From a virus, in IMG/VR virus record IMGVR_UViG_3300015372_000004, positions 1-50,425 of that record: a DNA stretch of 50,425 nucleotides. One strand, 5' to 3'. The notes under the pieces are model-generated. The model made no database searches. It had not been told where the DNA came from and saw only the letters and a list, made by a program, of their open reading frames with translations. This document shows positions 1 through 5,496 of the stretch, in pieces (the first letter of the stretch is position 1; each line of letters starts with the position of its first letter). A program made the position numbers and the translations under genes.

Positions 1-123
1 AGGGAGAGTGAAAATGCGCGCACTGGTGAATGTGGGGATGGACAAGGCGCATGGTGGGCACCTAGGCGCGCAAGACGTGCTCGATGCACTGACTGCGCAT
101 GGGATGGAGGTGAGGTACTGGGC
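1..123. repeat. Terminal direct repeat, left copy
   Basis: These bases are identical to 50303-50425. They cover the ribosome site and first 110 bases of the first gene, so the repeat is the overlap left when a circular or circularly permuted molecule is assembled. A real short terminal redundancy of the packaged DNA cannot be excluded. Confidence 0.95.
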
Positions 124-328
124 CGTCCCGGATGTGGACAAGGAAGTGGAGGCAACCTTCATTGGGTATGTGGACTACGCTGCGAGCAGTGAGCTTGCGC
201 AGGTAGCTTGGGAGTTGGATCAGGAGGCTATAGCGGTTTATGACATGGATAACGCCAATGGCATCCTAGTCGGGCCGAAGGCTAGCGCATGGGCACCTTT
301 CCGCAGGGAAGCGTTTAAGGTGCTGTAG
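14..328 (+). CDS. Hypothetical early protein, 104 aa
   Basis: Not recognised. It is soluble-looking, with no membrane segment and a mixed alpha/beta composition rich in aspartate and alanine. A GTG at 8 is in frame but sits one base after the purine tract AGGGAG; the ATG at 14 lies seven bases beyond it and is the better start. The preceding gene (50101-50313 across the circle junction) ends two bases before this ATG, so the two are probably co-translated. The 5' part is duplicated at the window end only because the molecule is circular. Confidence 0.8.
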   Translation: MRALVNVGMDKAHGGHLGAQDVLDALTAHGMEVRYWAVPDVDKEVEATFIGYVDYAASSELAQVAWELDQEAIAVYDMDNANGILVGPKASAWAPFRREAFKVL

Positions 329-399
329 CGGGAATGGGGGGAATAGTCTCCCTCCTAGAAGGTTTGCAATGGTGCGAGCCTTCCAGTTTGGAGACTGCA

Positions 400-576
400 A
401 TGGACGATGGACGGAAGGTTGAGCAAGTGATGCTCGCATTGGGCACCACGAGCGTAATTGCGCGTGACTATCTGGAAGCGCTGGACTGGAATGTGTTTGA
501 CGCGGTGGCAATGTATAGGGCGGATCATGAGATTGAGGTTCCGGCGATCCGCACCCCCGGTGGACTTTGGCTCTAA
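400..576 (+). CDS. Small protein with UBA-like segment, 58 aa
   Basis: The frame is open from an ATG at 334, but the ATG at 400 has GGAG seven bases upstream and is preferred. The segment ARDYLEALDWNVFDAVAMY (residues 20-38) resembles the second and third helices of UBA/TAP-C-like domains, which read A..YL...WD...A...Y. That likeness is a visual motif match only and function is unknown. It sits among small early genes. Confidence 0.65.
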   Translation: MDDGRKVEQVMLALGTTSVIARDYLEALDWNVFDAVAMYRADHEIEVPAIRTPGGLWL

Positions 577-585
577 GGAGGCATG

Positions 586-720
586 ATGCACTACAGCAAC
601 TGGACAAACACCAGTGACTCGCAATATGGCTACTATCAAGTGCGCCTATGGCAACGCCATGGCGTAGTGGTGGGGCAGGAATGGTCCTACATTGGATATG
701 ACCGCGTGGTCTGGTGCTAA
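586..720 (+). CDS. Very small protein rich in Tyr/Trp, 44 aa
   Basis: Short gene preceded by a perfect AAGGAGG at 575-581. Two adjacent ATGs (583, 586) are possible; 586 has the better spacing. The product contains many Tyr, Trp and Gln residues and no membrane segment. Function unknown. It is followed by a GC-rich hairpin. Confidence 0.7.
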   Translation: MHYSNWTNTSDSQYGYYQVRLWQRHGVVVGQEWSYIGYDRVVWC

Positions 721-725
721 GGGCT

Positions 726-741
726 GGGGGCAAACGCCCCC
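726..741 (+). other. Intercistronic hairpin
   Basis: Six-base perfect stem GGGGGC/GCCCCC with an AAAC loop just after the small gene ending at 720. No T tract follows, so it is more likely an mRNA stabilising or processing hairpin than a terminator. Confidence 0.5.
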
Positions 742-787
742 CTCTGGTGGGCGCACTCATGGGGAGTGCTCCAATTAGAGGAGTGAA

Positions 788-1021
788 ATGATGGCACGCA
801 AGCGTAAGACGAATGTGGAGTTCGTCCGGGATGCGATGGAGTTCAGTGACTATGGTGCGCTGGCGCAGGTGTTCGCGCTGCAGGCCATAGAGCGGTATGC
901 GCGCGCCGTGGTAGCTGCGCCGGATGAAGATATTGGAGACGAGAGCCTCATTCAGCCGAAGGCATGGAAAGGTGCTGCGCAGGAATGGCTAGATCGTCTG
1001 GACGCACACTACAAGGGGTGA
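788..1021 (+). CDS. Conserved-type small phage protein, 77 aa
   Basis: ATGs at 788 and 791 follow AGAGGAG at 777-783; 791 has the more usual spacing. The pattern FVRDAMEFSDYGALAQVFAL followed by AIERYA is reminiscent of a small helical protein seen in many phages, recalled here without a search. Function unknown, predicted cytoplasmic and mainly helical. Confidence 0.75.
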   Translation: MMARKRKTNVEFVRDAMEFSDYGALAQVFALQAIERYARAVVAAPDEDIGDESLIQPKAWKGAAQEWLDRLDAHYKG

Positions 1022-1025
1022 GGAT

Positions 1026-1148
1026 ATGGTTATCAAGTATGAGGACGAAGACTCGTTCTATCGTGGCGTGCAAGAAATGGTGCAACGTGGCCTGCGGTTC
1101 CGGGCTGTCTTCGAGCAGTTGGAAATCCAACTGACAGGAGGGTATTGA
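1026..1148 (+). CDS. Hypothetical protein, 40 aa
   Basis: Tiny gene between two better-supported genes. The ATG follows GAGG within four bases of the previous stop, and the stop lies two bases before the next ATG, so it fills the gap exactly in a tightly packed unit. Product is charged and probably one or two helices; not recognised. Confidence 0.6.
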   Translation: MVIKYEDEDSFYRGVQEMVQRGLRFRAVFEQLEIQLTGGY

Positions 1149-1149
1149 G

Positions 1150-1437
1150 ATGAGCCAGACACAGAAGGTGAGCGGGCGGGCAACGTCTATCTATCGCTCA
1201 GTGAATGGGATTGGCGTGATGTATCACCTCACACTGGTTGCATTCAAGCGCTTTGATGGAACTGTCGTGTTGAATTCCAATGGCTGGACGACTGCGACGA
1301 CGAAGCTCCGCATGAATCAGTTTTCCAACGAGTATTGTGGTGGGGCGTACCTTGTGTACCAGAAGGACCACGTATGGTACGTGCATACCAAGGACGGGGA
1401 TGTGGAGTACTTCGACCAAATGGAGATAAAGCTATGA
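1150..1437 (+). CDS. Hypothetical protein, 95 aa
   Basis: Preceded by GGAGG eight bases before the ATG. The product looks beta-rich (alternating hydrophobic residues, many Thr/Val/Tyr) with no export signal. Its stop overlaps the next ATG (ATGA), so translation is coupled. Not recognised. Confidence 0.75.
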   Translation: MSQTQKVSGRATSIYRSVNGIGVMYHLTLVAFKRFDGTVVLNSNGWTTATTKLRMNQFSNEYCGGAYLVYQKDHVWYVHTKDGDVEYFDQMEIKL

Positions 1438-1637
1438 GGTGGATTGTCAAACTGAGGAATGCGAAGAACGAACTACGCTACTGGGACGGGGAAGCCCCGA
1501 CAGAGGTGAACGCAGTGGCGAAAGCGCTGGAACGGTATCCGAACTGGTGGATCGTCCGATCTTGGCCCCTGAATGAGGCCGAACGGCAGGCTATCTTAGG
1601 TCCGCTCTTTAGCGAAGTGGACAAGCCGATCAACTAG
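1434..1637 (+). CDS. Hypothetical protein, 67 aa
   Basis: Starts in an ATGA overlap with the preceding gene. Contains several Trp residues (WIVKLRN near the N terminus, NWWIVRSWPL near the middle), suggesting a small compact fold. It is the last gene before the promoter-like element at 1634-1689. Function unknown. Confidence 0.7.
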   Translation: MRWIVKLRNAKNELRYWDGEAPTEVNAVAKALERYPNWWIVRSWPLNEAERQAILGPLFSEVDKPIN

Positions 1638-1689
1638 GGTTTCCCCTAATAGCAGAACGTCCTACGCTGGCCTATAGTGGAAGCGTAGG
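1634..1689 (+). promoter_or_regulatory. Promoter-like element with shared palindrome
   Basis: CTAGGGTTTCCCCTAAT (1634-1650) contains the palindrome TAGGG-TTTC-CCCTA and recurs exactly at 49179-49195. TATAGT at 1673-1678, a good -10 hexamer, begins 38 bases after the palindrome starts; the second copy has a weaker -10-like TACCAT at 37 bases. No good -35 hexamer is seen. The -10 also lies inside a 7-bp inverted repeat, CCTACGC (1661-1667) and GCGTAGG (1683-1689), a possible operator or leader hairpin. Position upstream of the gene at 1706 fits a promoter; the binding factor is unknown. Confidence 0.55.
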
Positions 1690-1705
1690 ACAACAGGAGC
1701 AAGCG

Positions 1706-1894
1706 ATGACTGAATACGATCAACTAGGCGCCATCATGGCGTGGGAAGATGGGGAGCTTGATGATGAAAGCACCATCGAGTTGTTCCAGCATTTGATTGA
1801 CAGTGGGCTGGTGTGGCAGTTGCAGGGATCATATGGGCGGACTGCGCATAACCTGATCGAGCAGGGATACTGTCATCCGAGGCTACATTCATGA
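1706..1894 (+). CDS. Conserved-type phage protein, 62 aa
   Basis: The segment AIMAWEDGELDDESTIELFQ followed by LIDSGLVWQLQGSYGRTAH is typical of a small phage family recalled from many Caudoviricetes genomes, with no assigned function. It is soluble and acidic at the N terminus. ATG is preceded by AGGAG. First gene downstream of the palindrome-containing promoter-like element; its stop overlaps the next start. Confidence 0.85.
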   Translation: MTEYDQLGAIMAWEDGELDDESTIELFQHLIDSGLVWQLQGSYGRTAHNLIEQGYCHPRLHS

Positions 1895-2058
1895 AACGAA
1901 AGACGTGGGACGACCTGACGCCAGAACAGCAAGCGGAGTGGTTAAGGCTGGACGCCGCTCTACTGACCATAGAGCATGGATCAGTCGAGGAGTTTTTCGC
2001 TGTAGTTGCTGAGAGGGACGAATTCCGCAGGCGACACAACTTCGATCTACCGCATTAA
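1891..2058 (+). CDS. Hypothetical charged protein, 55 aa
   Basis: Starts at an ATGA overlap with the upstream gene, indicating translational coupling. Product is helical and highly charged with no recognisable domain. Ends 92 bases before the next ATG, and that gap holds three consecutive hairpins. Confidence 0.65.
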   Translation: MKRKTWDDLTPEQQAEWLRLDAALLTIEHGSVEEFFAVVAERDEFRRRHNFDLPH

Positions 2059-2071
2059 GGCCCGGTTTGCG

Positions 2072-2134
2072 CCGTGCTTCGCACGGTGGGATTGTAGGGG
2101 GAAGCCTAGAGGTTTCCCGGTGCAATTCCGCACC
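2072..2134 (+). promoter_or_regulatory. Leader with three hairpins
   Basis: In the 92-base gap before the gene at 2151 there are CCGTGC-TTC-GCACGG (2072-2086), an imperfect GGGGAAGCC/GGTTTCCC hairpin (about 2097-2118) and GGTGC-AATTCC-GCACC (2119-2134). The last ends 16 bases before the ATG and four before the purine-rich ribosome site, so folding could affect initiation. No T tract follows any of them. Confidence 0.45.
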
Positions 2135-2150
2135 ATCTGCGAGAGGAATT

Positions 2151-2453
2151 ATGACTGACATTTCAAGGGAACTGCTGCACGCGCAAGCGCAGGCAGAGGT
2201 AGACCGTCTGCGCGAGCAAGTAGCAGACCGTGCAACGCTGAAATTGGAGTTCAATGAACTGGAATCCAGTTTCCTTGCCCGCATCTGCGGCGTGGCTGCG
2301 CTGGATATGATCCAAGATGAGGCCGATGCTGAGAATGACGACGAACGCAAAAACGTCTTCATGGCGCGCATCATCCTGTCCGAGATCGCCCATAAGTTCA
2401 AGGACGCATCTGCGGCTGCCAAGCTGGTGAACGAAGCGAACGACCATCATTAA
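2151..2453 (+). CDS. Hypothetical helical protein, 100 aa
   Basis: ATG at 2151 follows GAGAGGA; the frame is open from 2067 but the upstream part overlaps the hairpin leader and lacks a ribosome site. Heptad-like spacing in residues 5-45 suggests a coiled coil. Function unknown. A GGAGGGC/GCCCTCC hairpin with TTCGC loop follows the stop. Confidence 0.75.
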   Translation: MTDISRELLHAQAQAEVDRLREQVADRATLKLEFNELESSFLARICGVAALDMIQDEADAENDDERKNVFMARIILSEIAHKFKDASAAAKLVNEANDHH

Positions 2454-2458
2454 GAACG

Positions 2459-2477
2459 CGGAGGGCTTCGCGCCCTC
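2459..2477 (+). other. Intercistronic hairpin
   Basis: Seven-base stem GGAGGGC/GCCCTCC with loop TTCGC between the genes at 2151 and 2503. The same GGC-TTCGC-GCC design occurs at about 50047. No T tract follows. Confidence 0.5.
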
Positions 2478-2502
2478 CCATCAATCTGCGAATGAGGAAA
2501 TT

Positions 2503-3078
2503 ATGACCAACATCAATGCAACTTTGCCCGCATGGCCCAATGTGGAAGCGGCGATGGCTGACGTGCGAGAGCATGGCATCCGGACGGGCAACGAGAAAAT
2601 GATCGTCCTTGAGCCTAACGGCGCAACCCGCTACTCCATCCTTGGAGACTCTCAACAGGTGCAACTGTCGCAGGATATGGACCTTCGGGGCACCCTGCTT
2701 GTCCACGACCATCCTGTCCCGGTGGAGTTGAGCCTTGCGGACCTTGGCGTCGTAACCGCGTGGGAAGCCTCTGGCATCATCGCCACGATGCCGGATGGAA
2801 GCTGGAGCTACGCCAAGGGCTTGAACTTCGCCCCGCCCAGCCGCGACGAGTTTCTGATGTTCAACCTTTTTGGCTACGCGGAGAACCCTTACTTTAAGGC
2901 TGCCCTCATCGGTAGCAGGGAGCACGATGGCGTAGGCGACCATGAGCTTGGCGCCCGACTGGGCAACCGCGCCCTCCTTGACTACCTCGCCTCTCACGGT
3001 TACGTGAGCGACTATCGGCTGAATCTCCAGCCGCAGGCAGTCCAGACATTTAGTGGCCTTCGCGGCCTGACCTTGTAA
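2503..3078 (+). CDS. Protein with a HxHP...S..D motif, 191 aa
   Basis: Residues about 65-100 read LLVHDHPVPVELSLADL followed by GIIATMPDGSWSYAKGL. The HxHP-x5-S-xx-D arrangement and the later PDG.W.Y segment resemble the C-terminal domain of SPP1 gp7-like proteins and more distantly JAMM/RadC-type metal sites (HxHP-x6-S-xx-D). Whether it binds zinc or is a peptidase is inference. A clear intrinsic terminator follows, making this the last gene of the left early unit. Confidence 0.7.
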   Translation: MTNINATLPAWPNVEAAMADVREHGIRTGNEKMIVLEPNGATRYSILGDSQQVQLSQDMDLRGTLLVHDHPVPVELSLADLGVVTAWEASGIIATMPDGSWSYAKGLNFAPPSRDEFLMFNLFGYAENPYFKAALIGSREHDGVGDHELGARLGNRALLDYLASHGYVSDYRLNLQPQAVQTFSGLRGLTL

Positions 3079-3101
3079 TCCTCCCTCGCAGTGCGAGTTG
3101 G

Positions 3102-3129
3102 GGGCTGTCGAAAGATGGCCCTCTTTTTT
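3102..3129 (+). terminator. Rho-independent terminator
   Basis: Eight-base stem GGGCTGTC/GATGGCCC with two G-T pairs and a GAAA tetraloop, followed within three bases by six Ts. It ends the left early transcription unit. Confidence 0.85.
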
Positions 3130-3345
3130 ATTGCTTAGAGGAATGCAGGATGGGGAGTAAACTCCGGTTACTCGGAGATTCAGTTATTCACTTTTGATAC
3201 CCCCTGTGGGGTGGGGAGAGATTAAGTGGAGTATTCTTTATTTTTTTTTTTTCTTATTACTTACTATACACTTCCTTTCCCTCCCTCCTCCCCCAAGGGG
3301 GGTATACCAAAGTGAATATCCGAGTATCTGAGTACACCTGCAACC
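3130..3345. other. Repeat-rich control or origin-like region
   Basis: No credible gene between 3079 and 3467. An imperfect inverted repeat has arms at 3170-3204 and 3297-3325, sharing ACTCGGA, ATTCACTTT and TACCCCC blocks. The roughly 90-base spacer holds an ACCCC-CTGT-GGGGT hairpin, a purine tract, a run of 12 Ts (3241-3252) and a long pyrimidine tract. Competing hairpins GGAGT-AA-ACTCC and CTCCG/CGGAG lie at 3153-3176. This could be an origin, a protein-binding control site or both; the sequence alone does not decide. Confidence 0.5.
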
Positions 3346-3403
3346 AGAAGTGACCTGATAGCCCTGCCACCGCCGCACCCTGAACATCGATAGTTAAAAT
3401 CAA

Positions 3404-3433
3404 TTGGCCTCCTCCTTCCTCCTCCCCTATACT
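3404..3433 (+). promoter_or_regulatory. Candidate sigma70 promoter
   Basis: TTGGCC at 3404-3409 and TATACT at 3428-3433 are separated by 18 bases, 35 bases before the ATG at 3468. It follows a terminator and a non-coding gap, where a new promoter is expected. Confidence 0.5.
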
Positions 3434-3467
3434 TCCCTTACCGACGAACGAAACGCAACGCCCAAAC

Positions 3468-3830
3468 ATGAAAACACGGCCCCTCGACCAGTTTCCCCCG
3501 CAGTACCATCGCATCCTCCAGAAGGTCCGCGACGAGGGCCGGGTCTACCTTACCTTCGCCTCTACCAAAGAGGCCAACACGATCAAGATGGATTTCTACC
3601 GCTACCGCGACTCCATCATCACCAACACGCCCGACTCATGGGAGGCTGACCTCGTTAAGGGCATCATGATCCGGAAAAAGGATGCCGCCCTAGAATTCAG
3701 CGTAAAGGCTCGCTGGGGCGCCATGCTGGACATTGACACCCAACTAGAGGGCAACCCTCTAGGCACCACGGACGAAGAGGCTGAGACTCTGCGCCGCCTC
3801 GATGAGGACATTAAAGCAGGCAGGTATTGA
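3468..3830 (+). CDS. Hypothetical protein, 120 aa
   Basis: First gene after the terminator and the origin-like region. Product is basic at the N terminus (start MKTRPLDQFPPQYHRIL) and contains FASTKEANTIKMDFYRYRDS, a pattern possibly compatible with nucleic-acid contact, but no family is recognised. The ribosome site is weak, so translation may start close to the mRNA 5' end. Confidence 0.8.
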   Translation: MKTRPLDQFPPQYHRILQKVRDEGRVYLTFASTKEANTIKMDFYRYRDSIITNTPDSWEADLVKGIMIRKKDAALEFSVKARWGAMLDIDTQLEGNPLGTTDEEAETLRRLDEDIKAGRY

Positions 3831-3885
3831 GGCCGACCAACGCCCTTAAAGTTGGCACCACTTTTCTACCTTTCAAGGACCAGTA

Positions 3886-4398
3886 ATGACCAAGCATACC
3901 AACGCAACCATCGACACGAAGCTCCACGATGACGGCGCAGTCAGCCACAAAATCACCTTCGCGGACGGCAGCACCGACCTCGTAGTGATCGCGGCGAATA
4001 GCCCCCTCCTGCAGCAATTCGTTGCGCATGGTTCGCGTGCCAAGTTACAGGCGGCGATCAACTCCGCTTCCGACAAGCAAGGGTGTTCCGCGCCCGAGAA
4101 GGTAGCTTCCCTCGGCGCCGCATTCGACCTTGGCCGATGGACCCTGAACGAAGGCACCGCCAAGCCCAAGGGAAGCGCCCTGACGCGCGCTCTCGCCGCC
4201 CTCAAGGGCTGCCCGGTGGACGAGGCCGAAGCGTACGTGAAGGGGCTTTCCAAGGCTGCGCAAGCCAAGCTGCGGGGCAACCCGGCAGTTGCCGCCAAGA
4301 TTCTCGAACTGGAAGCGGACGCCCGCACCGAAGCGACCGGCGACCTGCTCGATGGCTTCCTCTCCGATGGCGTAGACGTACAGGAGGCCGCCGCATAA
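3886..4398 (+). CDS. Hypothetical protein, 170 aa
   Basis: ATG follows AAGGA. Residues 1-60 look beta-rich with FADGSTDLVV; residues 85-160 are helical and Ala/Lys-rich, with a segment ALTRALAALKGCPVDEAEAY. The arrangement resembles a phage protein of unknown function recalled from other genomes, without confirmation. It is directly upstream of the 0.7-kb structured RNA array, which is probably on the same transcript. Confidence 0.8.
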   Translation: MTKHTNATIDTKLHDDGAVSHKITFADGSTDLVVIAANSPLLQQFVAHGSRAKLQAAINSASDKQGCSAPEKVASLGAAFDLGRWTLNEGTAKPKGSALTRALAALKGCPVDEAEAYVKGLSKAAQAKLRGNPAVAAKILELEADARTEATGDLLDGFLSDGVDVQEAAA

Positions 4399-4402
4399 GT
4401 TA

Positions 4403-4578
4403 TTCCTCTGCGCCGGGCTGCCACACTCGGCGTAGGAGATACGGGGGAAGGTCCGCATTACCTCTCCAAGCACACGCTGGCTCTGTGTGCCCCCAAAGAA
4501 CCAGCACGAATTCCTCGCGGGAAAGAGGTACAGCGTCTGCACTAGGTGCAGGGGTACCGCAGGAGGTGGAAGCCCTCC
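4403..4578 (+). ncRNA. Structured RNA array, 5' modules
   Basis: No credible gene. Successive foldable units on the + strand are: a hairpin with CGCCG (4411-4415) and CGGCG (4428-4432) extended by TCC/GGA; a three-way junction closed by GGGG (4443-4446)/CCCC (4491-4494) holding AGGT-N7-ACCT and GCACAC-N9-GTGTGC; a hairpin GGTAC...CTGCAC-TAG-GTGCAG...GTACC (4527-4558); and GGAGG-N7-CCTCC (4562-4578). The two tRNA-like units follow directly. Confidence 0.6.
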
Positions 4579-4585
4579 AACCGTG

Positions 4586-4655
4586 GGACAGGTAGCTCAG
4601 TCGGTAGAGTGCTGGGTCGCGCCCGGATACGCAGGTTCGAGTCCTGCCCTGTCCC
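4586..4655 (+). tRNA. tRNA-like sequence 1 (shortened anticodon arm)
   Basis: Acceptor GGACAGG (4586-4592) pairs with CCTGTCC (4648-4654), extended by G4585-C4655. TA, D stem GCTC/GAGT with loop AGTCGGTA, and T arm GCAGG-TTCGAGT-CCTGC (4631-4647) are canonical. The stretch between D stem and T stem is only 20 bases instead of 22-23. It folds as CTGG-GTCGCGC-CCGG (4-bp stem; CGC after the T33-like base, nominally alanine) or as a 5-bp stem with a 5-base loop. No encoded CCA. Could be a degenerate tRNA or a tRNA mimic. Confidence 0.6.
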
Positions 4656-4662
4656 CTCCATT

Positions 4663-4738
4663 GGATGGAGTAGCTCAGTGGGTTTAGAGCGATGTGGTGC
4701 ACCACATAGAGACGCAGGTTCGATTCCTGCCTCCATCC
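4663..4738 (+). tRNA. tRNA-like sequence 2 (palindromic anticodon arm)
   Basis: Acceptor GATGGAG (4664-4670)/CTCCATC (4731-4737) with an eighth pair G4663-C4738, D stem GCTC/GAGC with loop AGTGGGTTTA, and T arm GCAGG-TTCGATT-CCTGC (4714-4730). The anticodon arm is the perfect palindrome ATGTGGTGCACCACAT (4692-4707), which closes the loop to six bases or fewer, so no normal seven-base loop forms. If the loop is GTGCAC, GCA (cysteine) occupies the anticodon. No encoded CCA. Same D and T arm design as the previous unit. Confidence 0.6.
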
Positions 4739-4740
4739 CT

Positions 4741-5072
4741 CCATAAGAGAAGGGCTTCCCCCGAGGCTCCTCCCTTATGGGCGAGAGTACGCAATACCCC
4801 TGTGCCAAGGCTTTGTCCGAGGGCTGCGGCGCAACACCTCCCGGCATACTCTCGCCCGCCCGAAAAGGTGAGACAGGCGAAGCGGTTGACCACCGTCATT
4901 AGCTTTCCAAAAAAGTCCGGGCAGGTTGGTAGCCTGCTTTTGGGCGCCTCTAGTCAAGGTGGATTAACTGTCTCACCCCCTGTTTGGGGCACTCTCAACC
5001 GTAAGGTTTGACTGCTACATGTTGACGCGTGAAGCAGGCGAGAGTGCCCCTCCCCCTCGCCCCAGTGGGCGA
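4741..5072 (+). ncRNA. Structured RNA array, 3' modules
   Basis: Units in order: hairpin CCATAAG...CTTATGG (4741-4780) with inner GGGCTTC-CCCC-GAGGCTC; an element closed by 11 perfect pairs GGGCGAGAGTA (4779-4789)/TACTCTCGCCC (4847-4857); an element closed by 10 pairs GGTGAGACAG (4867-4876)/CTGTCTCACC (4968-4977), with inner CGGT-TGACC-ACCG and CCAAAA...GCAGG-TTGGTAG-CCTGC-TTTTGG, where the inner arm resembles the tRNA-like T arms; an element closed by 11 pairs GGGGCACTCTC (4986-4996)/GAGAGTGCCCC (5040-5050) with two inner hairpins; and TCGCCC-CAGT-GGGCGA (5057-5072). No reading frame here looks like a gene. Confidence 0.65.
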
Positions 5073-5097
5073 ACCCTAGTTAAGTGGAGAAAGTAAA

Positions 5098-5496
5098 GTG
5101 GAAGAGAACACCGATTATCGCCTCGCCCCAGAGGTGAAAGCTGCGTGGCTGGAAGCACTGCGCTCAGGCAAGTACGTCCAAGGCGCCGGGCGCTTGAGCA
5201 AGGGCGGCAAGTATTGCTGCCTTGGAGTGCTATGCGATGTGATGGGCGCAAGAGAGCAACTTCCCTCCCCACCAGCAGTAGGCACCCACCCCTCCTACTT
5301 CGCCTACAAGGGCACCGTGTCGTGCGATGTTCTCCCTCATGCCCTCGCTAAAGAGCTTGGCATCACTGTGGGAGGCACGCTCAACAGGCCAATTGAGAAT
5401 GGCAGTCTTCCCCCCTTCAAATCCCTCTGGGAACTGAACGACTGCGCCGGGTACAACTTCGAGCAGATCGCCCAAGTCATCGAGGAGCAATTCTGA
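5098..5496 (+). CDS. YCCLGVLC-motif protein A, 132 aa
   Basis: Starts at GTG with GGAG upstream, 26 bases after the RNA array. Contains AWLEALRSGKYVQGAGRL, then GGKYCCLGVLCDV (about residues 40-52) and a C-terminal ELND.AGYNFEQIAQVIEE. The gene that follows encodes a paralogue with the same three blocks. The CCLGVLC block is familiar from phage hypothetical proteins; the paired cysteines might bind metal, but the function is unknown. Confidence 0.85.
   Translation: MEENTDYRLAPEVKAAWLEALRSGKYVQGAGRLSKGGKYCCLGVLCDVMGAREQLPSPPAVGTHPSYFAYKGTVSCDVLPHALAKELGITVGGTLNRPIENGSLPPFKSLWELNDCAGYNFEQIAQVIEEQF

Noticed and set aside
2095-2140. GGGAAGCC...GGTGCAATTCCGCACC resembles part of a cobalamin riboswitch core
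   Set aside because: The rest of the core (CCCGC.ACTGT) and a B12 box are absent, and the downstream gene has no cobalamin link.
3245-3256. T run as a terminator
   Set aside because: No stable hairpin lies directly before it; the real terminator is at 3102-3129.
3257-3514. Minus-strand frame of 85 codons
   Set aside because: Covers the T run, repeats and promoter-like region and overlaps the start of the 3468 gene; translation is low-complexity.
4487-5011. Several 66-105 codon frames on both strands in the RNA array
   Set aside because: They cross the tRNA-like units and perfect stems, have no ribosome sites and give Pro/Arg-rich shadow sequence.
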